Origin: Vanrija pseudolonga
Taxonomy: Eukaryota; Basidiomycota; Tremellomycetes; Trichosporonales; Trichosporonaceae
Reading direction: 5' to 3'
Assembly (NCBI RefSeq): GCF_020906515.1
Contig: NC_085849.1
Location: 3,162,001 to 3,226,000 of the forward strand
DNA length: 64,000 nucleotides
In this document: positions 1-12,000 of the stretch, one piece after another
Numbering within the stretch: position 1 is the first letter of the stretch
Layout: each line of letters opens with the position of its first letter
The notes under the pieces: model-generated
Databases searched by the model: none
Told to the model about the DNA's origin: nothing
The model's input: only the letters and a program-made list of their open reading frames with translations
Translations under genes and position numbers: made by a program

Positions 1-182
1 ACAAGGACATGGTGTGACAGCTTGTTGTCACATTCTAGGTATCCGGTTGAACAGAAGATCTCATTACTGATCACACTACAGACGCGCTCCATATGGCGAC
101 TACTACGTTTAAACAGCTGTCTCTCTCTCTCTCTAATCCGCCCCTTGCGCGTCATCCTCATGTCTCGTGGTGGTGTCGTTGT
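1..182. other. 3' flank of ADE17
   Basis: No gene is seen left of the ADE17 stop codon. The stretch holds a perfect (CT)7 run at 121-134 and otherwise unremarkable sequence, presumably the 3' UTR of the minus-strand purine gene and intergenic DNA. Confidence 0.6.
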
Positions 183-2240
183 CTAGTGGTGGAACAGGCG
201 GAGGTTGGTGTGGGCGTAAACGAGGCCGTACTCGTCGGCGACCTTGACACACTCGTCGTCCATGATGGATCCGCTGGGCGCGGCAATGTACTGGACACCG
301 CTACGCTTGGCGCGGTGCACGTTGTCGGGGAAGGGGAAGAAGGCGTCCGAGGCAATCGAGACACCCTTGAAGTTGGCAAAGTGCGCGGCCTTCTCCTCGG
401 CGGTGAGGGGCTCGGGCACCTCCTCGAAGAGAGAGGCCCACTGGGCGCGTTCTGAAGGAGAAGCGGCAAAGGCCTCACCAGTGACAAAGAGGTCGATGGC
501 GTTCGACTTGTCGGCGCGCTTGGTGCCCTTCTTGAAGGGAAGGGCGAGGACGCGGGGGTGGTGACGGAGCCACCAGTTGTCGGCCTTCTCACCGGCAAGA
601 CGGGTGCAGTGGATACGCGACTGCTGGCCGGCACCGAGACCAATGACGGCACCGTTGAGAGCGTAGCAGACCGAGTTGGACTGGGTGTACTTGAGGGAAA
701 GGGTGGCGACAATCAGGTCGGTAACGGCGTTCTTGGGGAGGTCCTTGTTCTTGGTGACGAGGTTGGTGAAGAGCGACGCGTCAATCTTGACGTCATTGCG
801 GCGCTGCTGGAGCGAGACACCGTAGACCTGGCGGGTCTCAATGTCGGCGGGAACGTAGGCAGGGTCCATCTCGAGAACGCAGTACTTGCCGGCCTTCTTC
901 TTCTTGAGGATCTCAAGGGCCTCGGGCTCGTAGCCGGGGGCAATGACACCGTCCGAAACCTCGCGCGAGATGATCTTGGCGGTAGGAACGTCGACAGTGT
1001 GCGAAAGGGCAAGGAAGTCGCCGAACGACGACATGCGGTCAGCGCCACGGGCACGGGCGTAGGCGGCAGCGAGGGGCGAGAGCTCCTTCAGGTCGTCGAC
1101 ACCAAAGACCTTGGCCTCAACATCGGAAAGGGGAACACCGACGGCGGCACCGGCGGGCGAGACGTGCTTGAACGAAGCAGCGGCGGGGAGGCCGAGGCCC
1201 TCGGCGAGCTCCTTGACAAGGGCCCACGAGTTGAGGGCGTCGAGGAGGTTGATGTAGCCGGGAGATCCCGAGAGGACTGTGACGGGGTCAGCGACGCCAC
1301 CACGAGCACACGCCAGACGCCCGACGCCACGGTCACGACCACGGTCACACGCCCGACTCTATACTCACTCTTGATGGGAAGCTCGCCGTCCTCGACAAAC
1401 GCCTGGGCAGGCTTCTGGTGGGGGTTGGCGCCGTAGCGGAGGGGAAGGCGCTGGTATCCGACACCAGCGGCGGCCTTGAGCTCGGGAGCCGAGTCGGTCG
1501 AGGCGTACTGCTTGCGGAAGTAGTCGGCAATGGCCTCGTCGTAGCTCTTGGTGGCCTCGAAGGCCTTGAGGGCGAGTCCGCGGCGGGTCTCGGCAGAGAC
1601 CTCGCCCGACTTCTTCCACTCGGCAATGACGGCGTCGTAGTCGGAGGGCGACGAGATGATCGACGTGCGCGCGTGGTTCTTGGCCGCGGCACGGAGGAGG
1701 GTCACGCCTCCAATGTCAATCTCCTCGATCGCGGCCGCGAGGGTGCAGTCGGGCTTGGAGGTCTGGAGGACGAAGGGGTAGAGGTTGCAGACGACGAGGG
1801 TGATCTTGTTGATGCCATTGTCCTTGAGGTCGGCAAGGTCCGAGGGGATGTCGCGAGCGAGGATACCGCCGTGGACGCCGGGGTGGAGCGTCTTGACACG
1901 GCCACCGAGGATCTCGGGCGCGTTCGTGATCGAGGAGACGTCCCTGGGAACGTGCGTCAGAAGAGGTGTCACAGGTTGGAGGTAAGGGTGTGATGGGCCG
2001 GTTCTACCCCCCCACAGCGCTTCCACTCACTCAATCTCGATGCCGTTCTCACGGATGAGCTTGGCAGTGCCGCCCGAACCGAGGAGACGGAAGCCGAGGG
2101 CCTTGAGCTCCTTGGCGAAGGGGAGGAGGCCCGTCTTGTCGTAGACGGAGAGGAGGGCTGGGGTGTGAGCGGTGTGGCGTGCGGTGTGACGCGGCCAGCG
2201 CGAGGGCCACGCTGCAGTACTCACCGATGGGAGCAGACAT
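183..2240 (-). CDS. ADE17: Bifunctional AICAR transformylase / IMP cyclohydrolase (PurH, ATIC)
   Basis: Catalyses the last two steps of de novo IMP synthesis in the cytosol: formyl transfer from 10-formyl-THF to AICAR, then ring closure. Four exons (2225-2240, 2031-2157, 1369-1943, 183-1276) join to a 603-residue protein, the usual family length. The N-terminal third is the MGS-like cyclohydrolase domain ([24 protein letters not shown]). The transformylase domain shows [12 protein letters not shown], the Lys-His pair in [34 protein letters not shown] and the C-terminal [11 protein letters not shown]. The start is the ATG before SAPI; its 5-codon first exon ends at a consensus GTGAGT donor. 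Divergent from the O-methyltransferase gene. Ordinary in every respect. Confidence 0.96.
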
Positions 2241-3069
2241 GTCTGATACGTTTTTTGCAAGTGGTGTCGTCTACACTTTTGAGGAGAGGAGATGGGGTTG
2301 GGGAGTCGAGTACGGCACCGGCCTGGTCAAAGTCAGTCCAGAGCCGATGCACACCGAAAACTCGCGGAGTGATAGTCAAAGTGGAGGTAGAAAAATGATG
2401 TGTAATTGGGATTATGGAATGGTGTCCCTGTCCCAGTGAACTCTAATGTGGAGGCGGCGGCACGCATGGCGAGTGATGAGGGACAAGTGGAAGCGCGACG
2501 TGCTATGGCACTACTAGAGCATGCCACATGCTACTCGAGACCGAGAGGAATGTGGTGATTAGTTTTACTGGTCTCGCTGGCGATCACGACGCACCGTCGA
2601 TCACCGTGACAAGTGTGCGTTTGATCGGCGCAGCGTGGCAAAACTGGTCCGCCACAGACCAGCCGAGCATCTCCACCCAACCCCCAAGCAGGCGTCGTTA
2701 CGATGCACAGCGACGGCTCGAGTCTAGTCGTCACCCCTTGAGACCCGGGTATCCGGCCAAGAGCACAGCGCGACGCATTGCCCCTAACGACGTGGGTGGT
2801 GCAGTGTTGCGTTCTCAATCCAGCGGATGTCTCCCTCTCCTGATCGGATACTGCAGCGGCGGGAGTAAATCCCCCCCGCCCGCCCCGCGCCACTCGCCCG
2901 CCCTCACCCCAGATACCCCGCTGATAAGGCGGCCGAGAGACGTCATGTCGCGAGGAGGGGACCAGCACGACGAGGTCGCAGCAACATATAAGCGACGGGT
3001 CGTGGCCCGTCTCGTCTTCTACCAGCTACCTCATCCAGCTACCCCCCCCCCCCTCACCCACCGCACACC
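2241..3069. promoter_or_regulatory. Divergent promoter region ADE17 / O-methyltransferase
   Basis: Gene-free 829-bp stretch between two divergent starts. On the + strand a TATA-like TATAAG lies at 2987-2992, about 80 bp before the methyltransferase ATG, followed by a pyrimidine-rich leader with a C-run at about 3044-3053. No convincing element for ADE17 was recognised. Assignment as promoter is inferred from position. Confidence 0.5.
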
Positions 3070-3809
3070 ATGTCTATCCCCAACGACGCGCAGCACCCGT
3101 CGCCGCTAGCGCACGCGCCGGCAGCGACCCGCGCGCTCCTCGCGCGGCTGCACGAGCAGAGCCTGGCGCAGGAATCGGGCTTTGACCTGCGCGCGGTCCC
3201 GAGCGAGCAGTTCAAAGCGGCCGTAAGCGACAAGTTTATCGCGCTCGACGAGGACAAGTGCCAGTTCGTGTACCAGCTCCTTCGGGCGAGCGGCGCGCGG
3301 CGCATCGTCGAGGCTGGCACGAGCTACGGCGTGAGCACAATCTACCTCGCGCTCGCGGCGTCCGAGAACGCCGCGGCGCTGGGCGGGCAGCCGCTCGTCG
3401 TTGGCACCGAGCACGAGGAGGCCAAGGCGGACCAGGCGCGCGCTTACTGGGCCGAGAGCGGCACGGACGCCGTCAAGGCCATCGACCTCCGCGTTGGCGA
3501 CCTCCGCGAGACGCTCAAGACTGGTCTTGGCGATATCGACTTTTTGCTCCTTGACAGTGGGTAGAGTGGGCGTAGGGTGCGTGAGCTGACGGCCCAGTCT
3601 GGACCCCCATGGCCCTCCCCGCGCTCAAGCTCGTCCAGCCCCATCTCCGCCCCGGCGCCGTCATCGTCGCCGACAACCCCATCACCTCGGCAAAGGGATA
3701 CACCGAGCTGTTCGACTACGTCCGCGCGCCTGGCTCGGGATTCAGCAGCATCAACGTGCCGTACAGCAACGGCCTCGAGATGATCGTCTACTACCCCCCA
3801 AACAAGTAA
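3070..3809 (+). CDS. SAM-dependent O-methyltransferase, class I
   Basis: Predicted soluble methyltransferase of the class I Rossmann fold (O-methyltransferase family 3 / CmoM-like). Two exons, 3070-3556 and 3598-3809, with a 41-bp intron, give 232 residues. The SAM-binding motif I region is IVEAGTSYGVSTIYLA (about residues 79-94); the acidic motif follows at VVGTEHEEAKA; the post-I DLRVGDLRETL and LLLDIWTPM segments, the latter created by the splice, are typical. There is no signal peptide or membrane segment. The substrate cannot be read from sequence: the family includes catechol and small-metabolite methyltransferases. Its stop lies only 53 bp from the stop of the convergent glycosyltransferase gene. 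Confidence 0.85.
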
Positions 3810-3822
3810 TCTATGCATCGTG

Positions 3823-3880
3823 TCTAGTTGCGTGTAGTCCCCTCGGTCTAGTTGCGTCGCCTCTAATCCCCTCGGTACTC
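3823..3880. repeat. Imperfect tandem duplication at convergent gene ends
   Basis: TCTAGTTGCGT starts at 3823 and again at 3847, and TCCCCTCGGT follows each copy, giving an imperfect 24-29 bp duplication. The second copy contains the stop codon and last codons of the minus-strand GT18-like gene, so the duplication spans the 53-bp space between two convergent stop codons. Confidence 0.7.
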
Positions 3881-5803
3881 TTGCGTGTACCCGTGGTGGA
3901 AGCAGTCCCCCCAGTCAAAGCACTTGCGCAGCATGTAATTCTTAATGCCGGGTACCGAGCCGCCGCGCGCCTTGACGATCGTGGTGTACTCGCCCTCGTA
4001 GTCGTAGTGCAGCATGGCGTGTGTGCGGGCCTTGACGTCCTCGGCGCCGTGGCCTGGCGGGACGCTGCGGTGGGTCAGCCTATGTGCTTTCTCGTTCCAC
4101 GTCCACTCACTATGGCTTGATCGGCGTGTCCACTGCCGCGATCACCTGCGCGATCAGGCCCTCACTGTCGGTCGGGTGGTACGGGTACACGTAGGGTTTG
4201 GACAATGCGCTCACCGGCCCATGCTGCGCGTGTCCTCTGGCGGGTTAGCTCACTGGTGACGGGACAATCTACCCACTCGTCATACAAGTCCCACCCGGCA
4301 CTGCTGGGGACGTCGTGCAGATTGAGCGGCATGACGACCGGCACCCCGCGGCACAGGGCAAAGTACGGTGCGGGGCTGATCATCGGGCTCCCGATGCCCA
4401 GGAGGGCCGACGACGCGCTCAGCAGGCTCGCGTAGGCGCCGTGGTCGAGCTTGCCGACGTTCTTGATCCCCGCCGGCACCGTGGCGTTGTCGTTCTCCAT
4501 GGCCGCGACGAGCTCGATGTCCTCCTGGCCGAGGCGCCGCCGCACAACGTCCCACTGGATACTGGAGAACCGCGACTGGAAGTAGCTGGCGCGTTTCCCC
4601 AGCACGACGACGCGGCGCGTCCGTTTCCGCACCGCCGGCGTCGCGAGGCACTCGCGCTCCATCGATACGGGCACAAACGTGTGCCCGGGGTACGGGTATG
4701 GCCTGGTGTTATCAGCCCTGCAACAGCTGCCAGCCACACGCACGTAATCTGCCACCGCCGCCCGAGCGGCTGGAACGCCCACACCTCGTCGCCCCCCTTC
4801 TCGGGCACCGCCCAGTCCCGGTGCATCTTGAAGCCTGGCCGGTCGGCGTTGCTCGGCCTGCTCCCCCACTGAAGGCGTCAGCGTGCCCGCCCTCTCTCAC
4901 ACCCACGTAGGTCGTCACGAAGATCTTCCAAAGCGGCAGCGTGCCCATCTCGCTCGGTGCGATGGCGGCAATGTCGTGCCGCAGCGTGACGTCGGTCGCC
5001 TCGACGTAGTCCTGGGAGCGGATACAGCGCGGGTTGGACACGCACTCGAGCGCGTTGTTCTCATTGAACCACACCATGCGGCTGGTACCAGGTCAGCGGC
5101 CACCCCACCCCGACGACCTGACTCACATCGACAGGCTGAGCTTGCGCACGAGGTGGAGTATGCTGGCGCGCGTATGCCCCGTGACGACGACAAAGCCCTC
5201 GGCCTCGGCGCTGTCGATCTGCGCGGTCGCGTTAGCGTCGCGAGCGTAGCGTCAGCGCCATGGTCACCACTTACCACCTCGCGCATCCACACCTCCTCGC
5301 CCGCGCTGCCGCCCCGCACGCCGTTGTACGCAAACCAGTACAGGCTGACGATGAGCGGCGTGCCCGGGCAGTCGGACAGGCCGAGCACGCAGCGCTCCAG
5401 CCGGCGGAGCGCAGCCATCGTCGCGTCGTCGTACCTGCCGCCGCCGTTAGCCACGCCATCGGGCGCCCGTCCTACGGAAGGCGTCAACTCACTTCCACTC
5501 GGGATTGTCGAGGAAGCGCTGCAGCTGCCGGAGCTGGCGTGCGCGGCGGCAGCGCGGCGGGTCGGCGCTGGGTGCTCCGAGCGGGTCCCAGCCCTTACAT
5601 CCGCTGTCTCGTGCCCGCCGGGCCGCAGCGCTCGGCGGTGAGCTCGCCGGGAGGAGAAAGAGCGACGCAGCCGCCAGCGCTAGTAGGAGGTACGCTGCGA
5701 GTCGGACCCGCCGCCGTCTGAACACGTCCAGCCGGGTCGCGTCTGACAGTCGCCGCGCGGTCAACGTCTGTGCAGCCTTTGGCTGGAGCTTGCGTGTTAT
5801 CAT
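3863..5803 (-). CDS. GT18-like (MGAT5-type) glycosyltransferase, type II membrane protein, copy 1
   Basis: Begins MITRKLQP with a basic cytosolic tail, then one hydrophobic span (RLAAYLLLALAAASLFLLP, about residues 34-52), as in Golgi type II enzymes. The catalytic region carries LGIGSPMISPAPYFALCRG, which matches the donor-site segment of animal N-acetylglucosaminyltransferase V (GT18: G-x-G-x-P-x-x-x-P-A-P), followed after a splice by SKPYVYPYHPTDSEG and AAVDTPIKPYVPP, matching the downstream GT18 block. About six to seven introns of 40-60 bp; the last exon ends HHGYTQEYRGD. The family assignment rests on these motifs. The acceptor is unknown, since fungi lack the complex N-glycans MGAT5 acts on. 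Lies in the same orientation as the next SGNH gene and a paralogue at 13.9 kb. Confidence 0.78.
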
Positions 5804-6093
5804 GTTGTTGGTCGCTGTGGTGAATGTGGAGCCGTTGCGATGTGACGCGACTGCGCGTCTCGAATAACAACAGGCGGCAGGTGGAGGTTGTCACTTGCGG
5901 GCTGGAATGGTGTTTCAGCTTGGACCGTCGCGTGGCTGAAACGCGGAATGATCGACGTAGGCCGTGCGCGCGTGTACATACATGTATGTATGTGTACGAG
6001 TGTGTGTGCTCTATGTGTATATATCCATGACATCTCTATCAACATGTACATAGCTAGTCGTTTGCTTGATCTCTCTATTCACCCGCGCTGTCT
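5804..6093 (-). promoter_or_regulatory. Upstream region of GT18 copy 1, with 16-bp palindrome
   Basis: 290 bp between the SGNH gene's stop and the GT18-like start. It contains a perfect 16-bp palindrome TACATACATGTATGTA (5975-5990), about 175 bp upstream of the ATG, and a TG/TA-rich stretch at 5990-6027. A regulatory role is inferred only from symmetry and position. Confidence 0.4.
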
Positions 6094-8106
6094 CTAAATA
6101 CTCATGAGGGAGATGATGCGGAACTCGTGGCCGCCATCAGGGTCCCCAGTCTCCGACAATAACTCGCAGTGCACCTTGTGCTTTCCGGGAGCCAGGTCGG
6201 TGCGCAGATCCACCGAGCGGCCAATGTTGAAGGGGAGATCCCACCAGCTGATGAGCACCTGGGCCTTGTCCACATCGTCGTCCACCCAGCACTTGGCGTT
6301 GCCGAGGTGGTAAGCGCCAGAGCGCTGGAAGAAGAGCTGCACAACGCCCAAGGCCGTCTCGATCTCAAATGTGACCTTGGACCCAGGCTTGTCGGCAATG
6401 AGATAGTGCTGTAGAGGTCGTCAGCCCCGCTCAGCACCCCATGTCTCCGCCACTCACCTTGTCCTTCCAGTTCCACTCGCGCCACCCCTCGTTCGCCACC
6501 GGCACCAGCTTGTTCTTCTTCGAGTTCATCGACTTGCAGAACGGGTCGATGCGTGGCGTCACTCTCGTGGGGTCGTACTTCTCTGTTGCCAGAAGCTGGG
6601 GCTGGTCAGTGACCGTCTAGTAGCGAGTGACCTACGCGAGGGAGGTGTCCCAAGGGATACAGCTTCTCAATGTCGTCGTGCCCCGCCTCCTCCTCGATGC
6701 GGTCCATCTCGCACAACTGCAGTTCAAAGTATGCCTTGACAATCTCGGCAAAGAGCTGGTGGCCCTTGAGGCCAATGTGTCGGTGGTCGATACCGTTCAC
6801 TGTCGTGGCACCTCCAGCGTCGCCCGTGGCAAAGTACTCAGTCAGCAGGGACGGCTTGTCGAGGATGTTGAGCATGAGCGCGTTGTTCAGGCTGAGACTC
6901 GGGACGTCGTAGAACTGGGCAATACCCGGCTGCTGGAAGTTGCCACCAGTGACAAGCTGCGGGAACGAAAAGGCAATGCCCCTGGAGTGGTCAGTGGTCG
7001 TCACATTGTTCCACTCACTGCAGGTTGATCACCGCAGGCTCCGATCTGAGGTCAAGGAAGCCTCGCAGCATGAGCTCGAACGGCCTCTGGACAAACAGTT
7101 CGCTGGTGGTTAGTTTCTGCATCGGCCGGCATGACCCACTTCTCCTCGTTGACAGCTACGCGTCGTCAGCAACTACCCAGGCCCCAGGAGCATGCACTCA
7201 CCAGTCTCGACAAACAAAAAGTCCGTGTCGGCGGGGAAGTGTTCCTTGAAGCACATGGAGAAGTAGTCGCCGCCGACGCCGCCCTGCGCGCCGTTGAAGA
7301 ATCCGTTCCTCCCCTCGGCCTTGAGTGACGTGTCCGGCTCGATGGCCGGCTCCCCCTTGCCGGGGAACTTCTTGTTCAGATAGTCAAAGATCTGGCGGTG
7401 CATGTTCTCGGGACCTCGCTCCTCGTTGGCCACGTGCAGTCCGTGTCCGAGGGACACTGGCGTCAGCGGCGTCGCTCATCTTCTTGTTGACGTACCCGAC
7501 CCGCCCGCAACACCCATGTTGAATGGCTGGCCCTTGCGGAGTCGTGCGAGCGCGCGTCGGAGGCGGTTGTTGGTACCCATGTAGCCGACTGCCCTGCGGA
7601 GTCCGTCCTCGCTGATGATCGTCAGCCCCGTCGCTACCATCAACCACCCACCCAAGCTCCCTGCACAGCTCTGGCGCGACGGCGCACATGCTGCACGTGT
7701 CGGCCTCGACGATCCTGTCCTTGAACTCGACGACCGTCGACGTGGCCGCCGCCCCTTGGACCTTGACCGTCTTTGTGACAAAGCGGGTCGCCTCGTCGCC
7801 GCCGCCGCTGCCGACGCGCGCATTCTCCTTCTGCCGTGTGCCGGTCAGGTCAAAGACCGAGTCGCCGGACGACTCAAAGTCAGGCCAGCGGATGAGGAGG
7901 ACGAGGAGGATGACATTTGCCAGGACGCTCGCACGGAGCAGGAAGCGTAAGCGCTGTGGGTTTAGGTTGAGCCGCGCGGACGACATCTTGTTGCGCGTGA
8001 GTGGGTTGTTGTTGTTGTGGGCGGGGCGGGGCGTGAACGCCGGGAGGAGTGGTTCAGAGGGGCCAATACTACGGTTCAGTCGAAGTGTGGCCGAGGAAGG
8101 GGGCAT
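6094..8106 (-). CDS. SGNH-hydrolase-like type II membrane protein (capsule-associated protein type)
   Basis: Cytosolic tail with an EPLLP acidic-dileucine-like element, a single membrane span (LLRASVLANVILLVLLI), then a lumenal SGNH fold. Splicing creates FNMGVAGGSVSLGHG, the block I Ser motif; GNFQQPGIAQFYDVPS and NGIDHRHIGLKGH, with a D-x-x-H C-terminal block, follow. The last 130 residues are a beta-rich domain (VVQLFFQRSGAYHLGNAKCW) like that in proteins annotated as capsule-associated in Cryptococcus. Likely role: esterase, O-acetyl transfer or glycan binding on Golgi or surface polysaccharide; the substrate is inferred, not shown. Several short introns. I chose the ATG at 8106 because it includes the EPLLP tail; an in-frame ATG at 7986 starts just before the membrane span and is the alternative. 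Confidence 0.75.
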
Positions 8107-8464
8107 GGGAAGTGGGTAGCGATGGACAAAGAGTGTGTTGGAGAGATAGAGATGTCGTCGTGTCGTGTCGTTTGTTAGTCGGTGTCTGCTGCCTGGCATG
8201 AAATCATGTCGGAAGGACGTCGCGGGCAGTGGACCGGCACTCCCGCGTCAGGCCACGTCCCTGGACCCCCGCCGCCTACACCAAACGCCTTCCAATCTGC
8301 CAGGTTTCCGAGAATAGGCCCACGCGGAAATCGGGAGCACTGCGCGCCGCTAGGCGTCGTTGACATGTAGATCATGTCGCCCCGCGTCGCGGGTCGCCAC
8401 CAAAGCAGTTGTGCTCTGCGAGCCTATAAAATGGTGCTACCTCCTAGACACGAGTGCCGCCGGC
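8107..8464 (-). promoter_or_regulatory. Proximal upstream region of the SGNH gene, cut by a retroelement
   Basis: 358 bp of gene-free DNA between the SGNH gene's ATG (8106) and the left end of the copia element. Before insertion the region continued into 13649-13930, for about 640 bp in all. No recognised motif; a + strand TATAAAA at 8425 points away from the SGNH gene. Confidence 0.5.
8460..8464. repeat. Target site duplication (left copy), CCGGC
   Basis: CCGGC directly precedes the left LTR and is repeated directly after the right LTR (13644-13648). A 5-bp duplication is the expected Ty1/copia integration footprint. Confidence 0.93.
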
Positions 8465-8588
8465 TGTTGGATTCTAGCCTTACGTAACATTGATTCTGGC
8501 CACAGGCCGACGCCGCTCTACATGTGCGTGCGTGCAACTATCTTTCTATGCAACCATTCTTCTCTCTACTAGCGTGTAAAACCCAACA
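8465..8588 (+). repeat. 5' LTR of copia element (124 bp)
   Basis: Starts TGTTGG and ends CCAACA, the terminal inverted dinucleotides TG...CA expected of LTRs. Identical to 13520-13643. Contains GTGCGTGCGTGC and pyrimidine-rich stretches; short for an LTR, as is common for fungal copia elements. Confidence 0.97.
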
Positions 8589-9034
8589 GATTAAGAGTCA
8601 AACACCTCCGACGCCGTCTACGAGTACGACAGCATCCTCGGCGACAGCTCCACGCACCAGTACTGCAAGAATCACCACCAGCGACACGTTCCTCGCCCAG
8701 GCAGCGAGCTGTGTCAACCGGTGACACAACCAGGCCAACAAGGACCACCTAGCCGAGCTCACAGGGCAGCTAGAGTAGCAGTTCTTGCGCGAGGGTGTAC
8801 CCCCAGCGCGGCCCAACGTCTGCGCGCTAACGGCAACGCACGAGACCCAAAACTGCGAGCTCGCCATCGCCGTCGGCGCCGCACCTGTGCGAGACGTTCA
8901 CACTACCACGCCCCCTGGACGCCCTCCACACAACCTCCACCGGGCGTTCACTCAACGTCATCGCCGTCATCCCACAGTCACGTGACCACGTTCCCACGCA
9001 CACTGCTCAACCTCCACTACTAGAGGAGACCAAC

Positions 9035-12000
9035 ATGAGCGACCACAGTAACGGCGACCTAGCCAAGGCCACCAAACTCAAAGGCTTTGACAGCTTTGCG
9101 AGGTGGCACAAGGATCTCCAGGCCATCGCCTACGAAAAGGGCTTTCACGCCGCGCTCAACGGCAATGAGAAGGACCCTTACCGCAACCCCAATGCGCCGC
9201 GCGACAGCCTCGAGCACGCCGGCACCTCCTTACCAGAGGGCTCAGCCTTCATCACTCGCCCTGCTCTAGAGGCACGCCGTGAGCGCGAGCGCTCAAAGAC
9301 GCCGACTCCACCCACCACCGGCGCGTCATCCAGCTCAAGTACCTCGGGCACAATCACTCGTCTTCAGGCAGCAACGGCGCAGCGCGCTTTAGAGGCCGCA
9401 CAACAAGCCGCCCAAGCAACCACAGGAGGACAAGAGGTCACTGGCGTAGACATGACAGCCATCTCCGTCATCCTAGCCACCACCATGTCCCTCCTCCACG
9501 GCGACTCTGTCAAGCCAGAACCCGATGAGGAAGCCCTTAGCAAGGACGAACGCGACGAGTGGTTCAAGTGGCAAAAGCGCGAGCTCGGCGCACGTGGCGC
9601 ACTCCTACGCACCGTCGAGCCCCACATCATCTCGGACTACGAGCATCTGTGGTACGCCGCAGACATCTTCAAGGCCCTCAAACAGCGCTACCTTTCGGAC
9701 ACCAAGCAGCAGGTGATCCGCATCCGCTCAGCCATGGCCACCCTCTTTGTCAAGACCGACGCAAACCTTGAGCAAAAGAAAGCCTACATGACGACCTTTC
9801 GCAAGAAGCTCACCGAGCTCGCCGACCTGGGCTCTCCTCTCACAGAGGATGAACGCGCCCAGATGTTCTACAACGGCATGCCACACGAGCTAGAGGCAAC
9901 CATCCGCCGCATGGCCACAGACGACAAATGGGAGACCATCTCGCGCGTCTACGACAGGTACATCGACTCTGTTAAACGCGATTTGGAGCGCGAAGGCAAG
10001 CACGTCGCAGCCAGCGCAAACAAGAAGGACGACAAGGCCGACGAGGCCAGTACCTCCACTGGCCGTGGCCGCGGCCGCGGACGCGGGCGCGGGCGTGGAC
10101 GTGGCGGTGCCACCACTGGGCGCACCACGGACACCGACACCGGCACCTCCAACAAACCTCCTCGCTGGTGCGCATACCACCACGTTTTCTCACACATGAC
10201 CAACGATTGCAACCAGAAGGAGTACCACACGGCCGAGAATACCAAGGACTCGCCACCTCCTAAGAAGGAGAAGCCCAAGAAGGACGGCGAGGACAAGTCC
10301 GGCGCGTCGATCGCCTCATACACGCGTATCCCTGACCACCTCGTGTCGTCATACTCCCACGCGCCACCGGCACAGGCAGCTGCTGCCACCCTCTCGGACA
10401 CGCATGCGCATCTCCTCATCGACTCAGGAGCCAACACCTCACTCATCGGCGACCGCACGCTGCTCAGCAACATCTGCGCGCTCAAGCGCACCGCCTACTT
10501 TGAAATGGGCGGCACTGGTTACCTCATCCCCGCGGATGAGGTTGGTGACATCATCATCACCACCAGTGACGGATCAGCCACCATCCCAGACGTGCACTAC
10601 TCCCCCGGCACTGTCCACAACATGATCTCCAAGCGCGTCTGCAAGGAGGCTGGCTGGACCTTTGACGGAGAAGACACCTGGATGCGCAACGGCGCCGTCA
10701 ACCTCGAGCTGGACGACAGCCTCAACGCGCGCCCCACGGCGACACTCTGGCGCCCTCAGCGTGCGCAGGTGGCACCAGTGGACATTGTCCGCGACGACGA
10801 AGCTGAACCCGCCAAACCCAAGTACGGCGTTGGCTTTGTCCTTACCATCCATCGCCACCTCGCCCACATGGGCAAGACTAAGATGATCGAGCTTGCGCGC
10901 GCCGGCCTCCTCACCGGCGTGGACCCAGAAGCCCTGGCCAACTCGGACTACCGGCTGCGTGATTGCCAACACTGTGCAATGCACAAGTCCACCAACCACC
11001 CACGCGACCAGCACTCAATGCGCGGCTCTGCCAAGGGTGAGATGATCCACATGGACCTCACCGGCATGATCTCCAACACGAGCGAGCGTGGCAACCAGTA
11101 TCTCCTCTGCATGGCAGCAGACTACACTGGAGCCAAGGAGTACATCCCCCTGCCTAGCAAGTCTGGAGCCCCCATCCTTGCCGCCGTGCGCAGTTTCGTG
11201 CGCCGCATTGAGAGGCAGACCGGCATCAAGGTCAAGTGGATCCGCTCGGACCAGGGAACGGAGTTCCTCAACGACGGCATGGCCGAGTACTGCGCCGAGG
11301 AGGGTATCAATCACCAGACCTCCGCTGTCTACACGCCAGAGAACAACAGCGTGGCCGAGCGCGCCATCCGCACCATGAAGGAGGGTATCGCCACCCTCCT
11401 TGCCGCCGCACCGCACATCCCTGAAGACCTATGGGACTACGCCGCCGAGTACCTCGCCGTCTTAATCAACATGGCATCACTCAATGATGACGGCGTATCG
11501 GCGTACGAGCTCATGACTGGCCGCAAGCCCCACTTTGACAATCTCAAGCCCTTTGGCACCAAGGTGTACGCGCGGCTTGCAAAGGCCAAGGTCAAACACC
11601 TCGACACGTTCGAGCGCCCACGATCCGTGCCAGGTTGGCTTATTGGTATCGACCCACACTGCGCTGGCTGGTGCGTCCTCCTGGAAAACGACCACAGCGT
11701 GATCTACACGCGCGACGTACTCGCTGCAGGGGAGCAAGGACCAGGAGAACCCATCGCCGCGCCAGACGACATCGAGTACCTCGAAGACGACCCCGACGCC
11801 GAGCAGGATGACGTCAATGATGACGACATTGCGCCGCCCGGTGAAGCCGCTGCCATCATGTACTACGACCAGCCCATGTCCCTCGCCGCTGCCACCGAGG
11901 CCTCCGAAGGCGATGACACCATTCCTGTCCACGAGGGCCTACGCGGCGCAGAGCGCGAGCAGTGGCGCAAGGCCATGGACGCCGAACTCGCCAACCTGCA

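Noticed and set aside
8425-8431. TATAAAA on the + strand just before the left LTR
   Set aside because: No plus-strand host gene starts downstream; it lies in the upstream region of a minus-strand gene and faces away from it.
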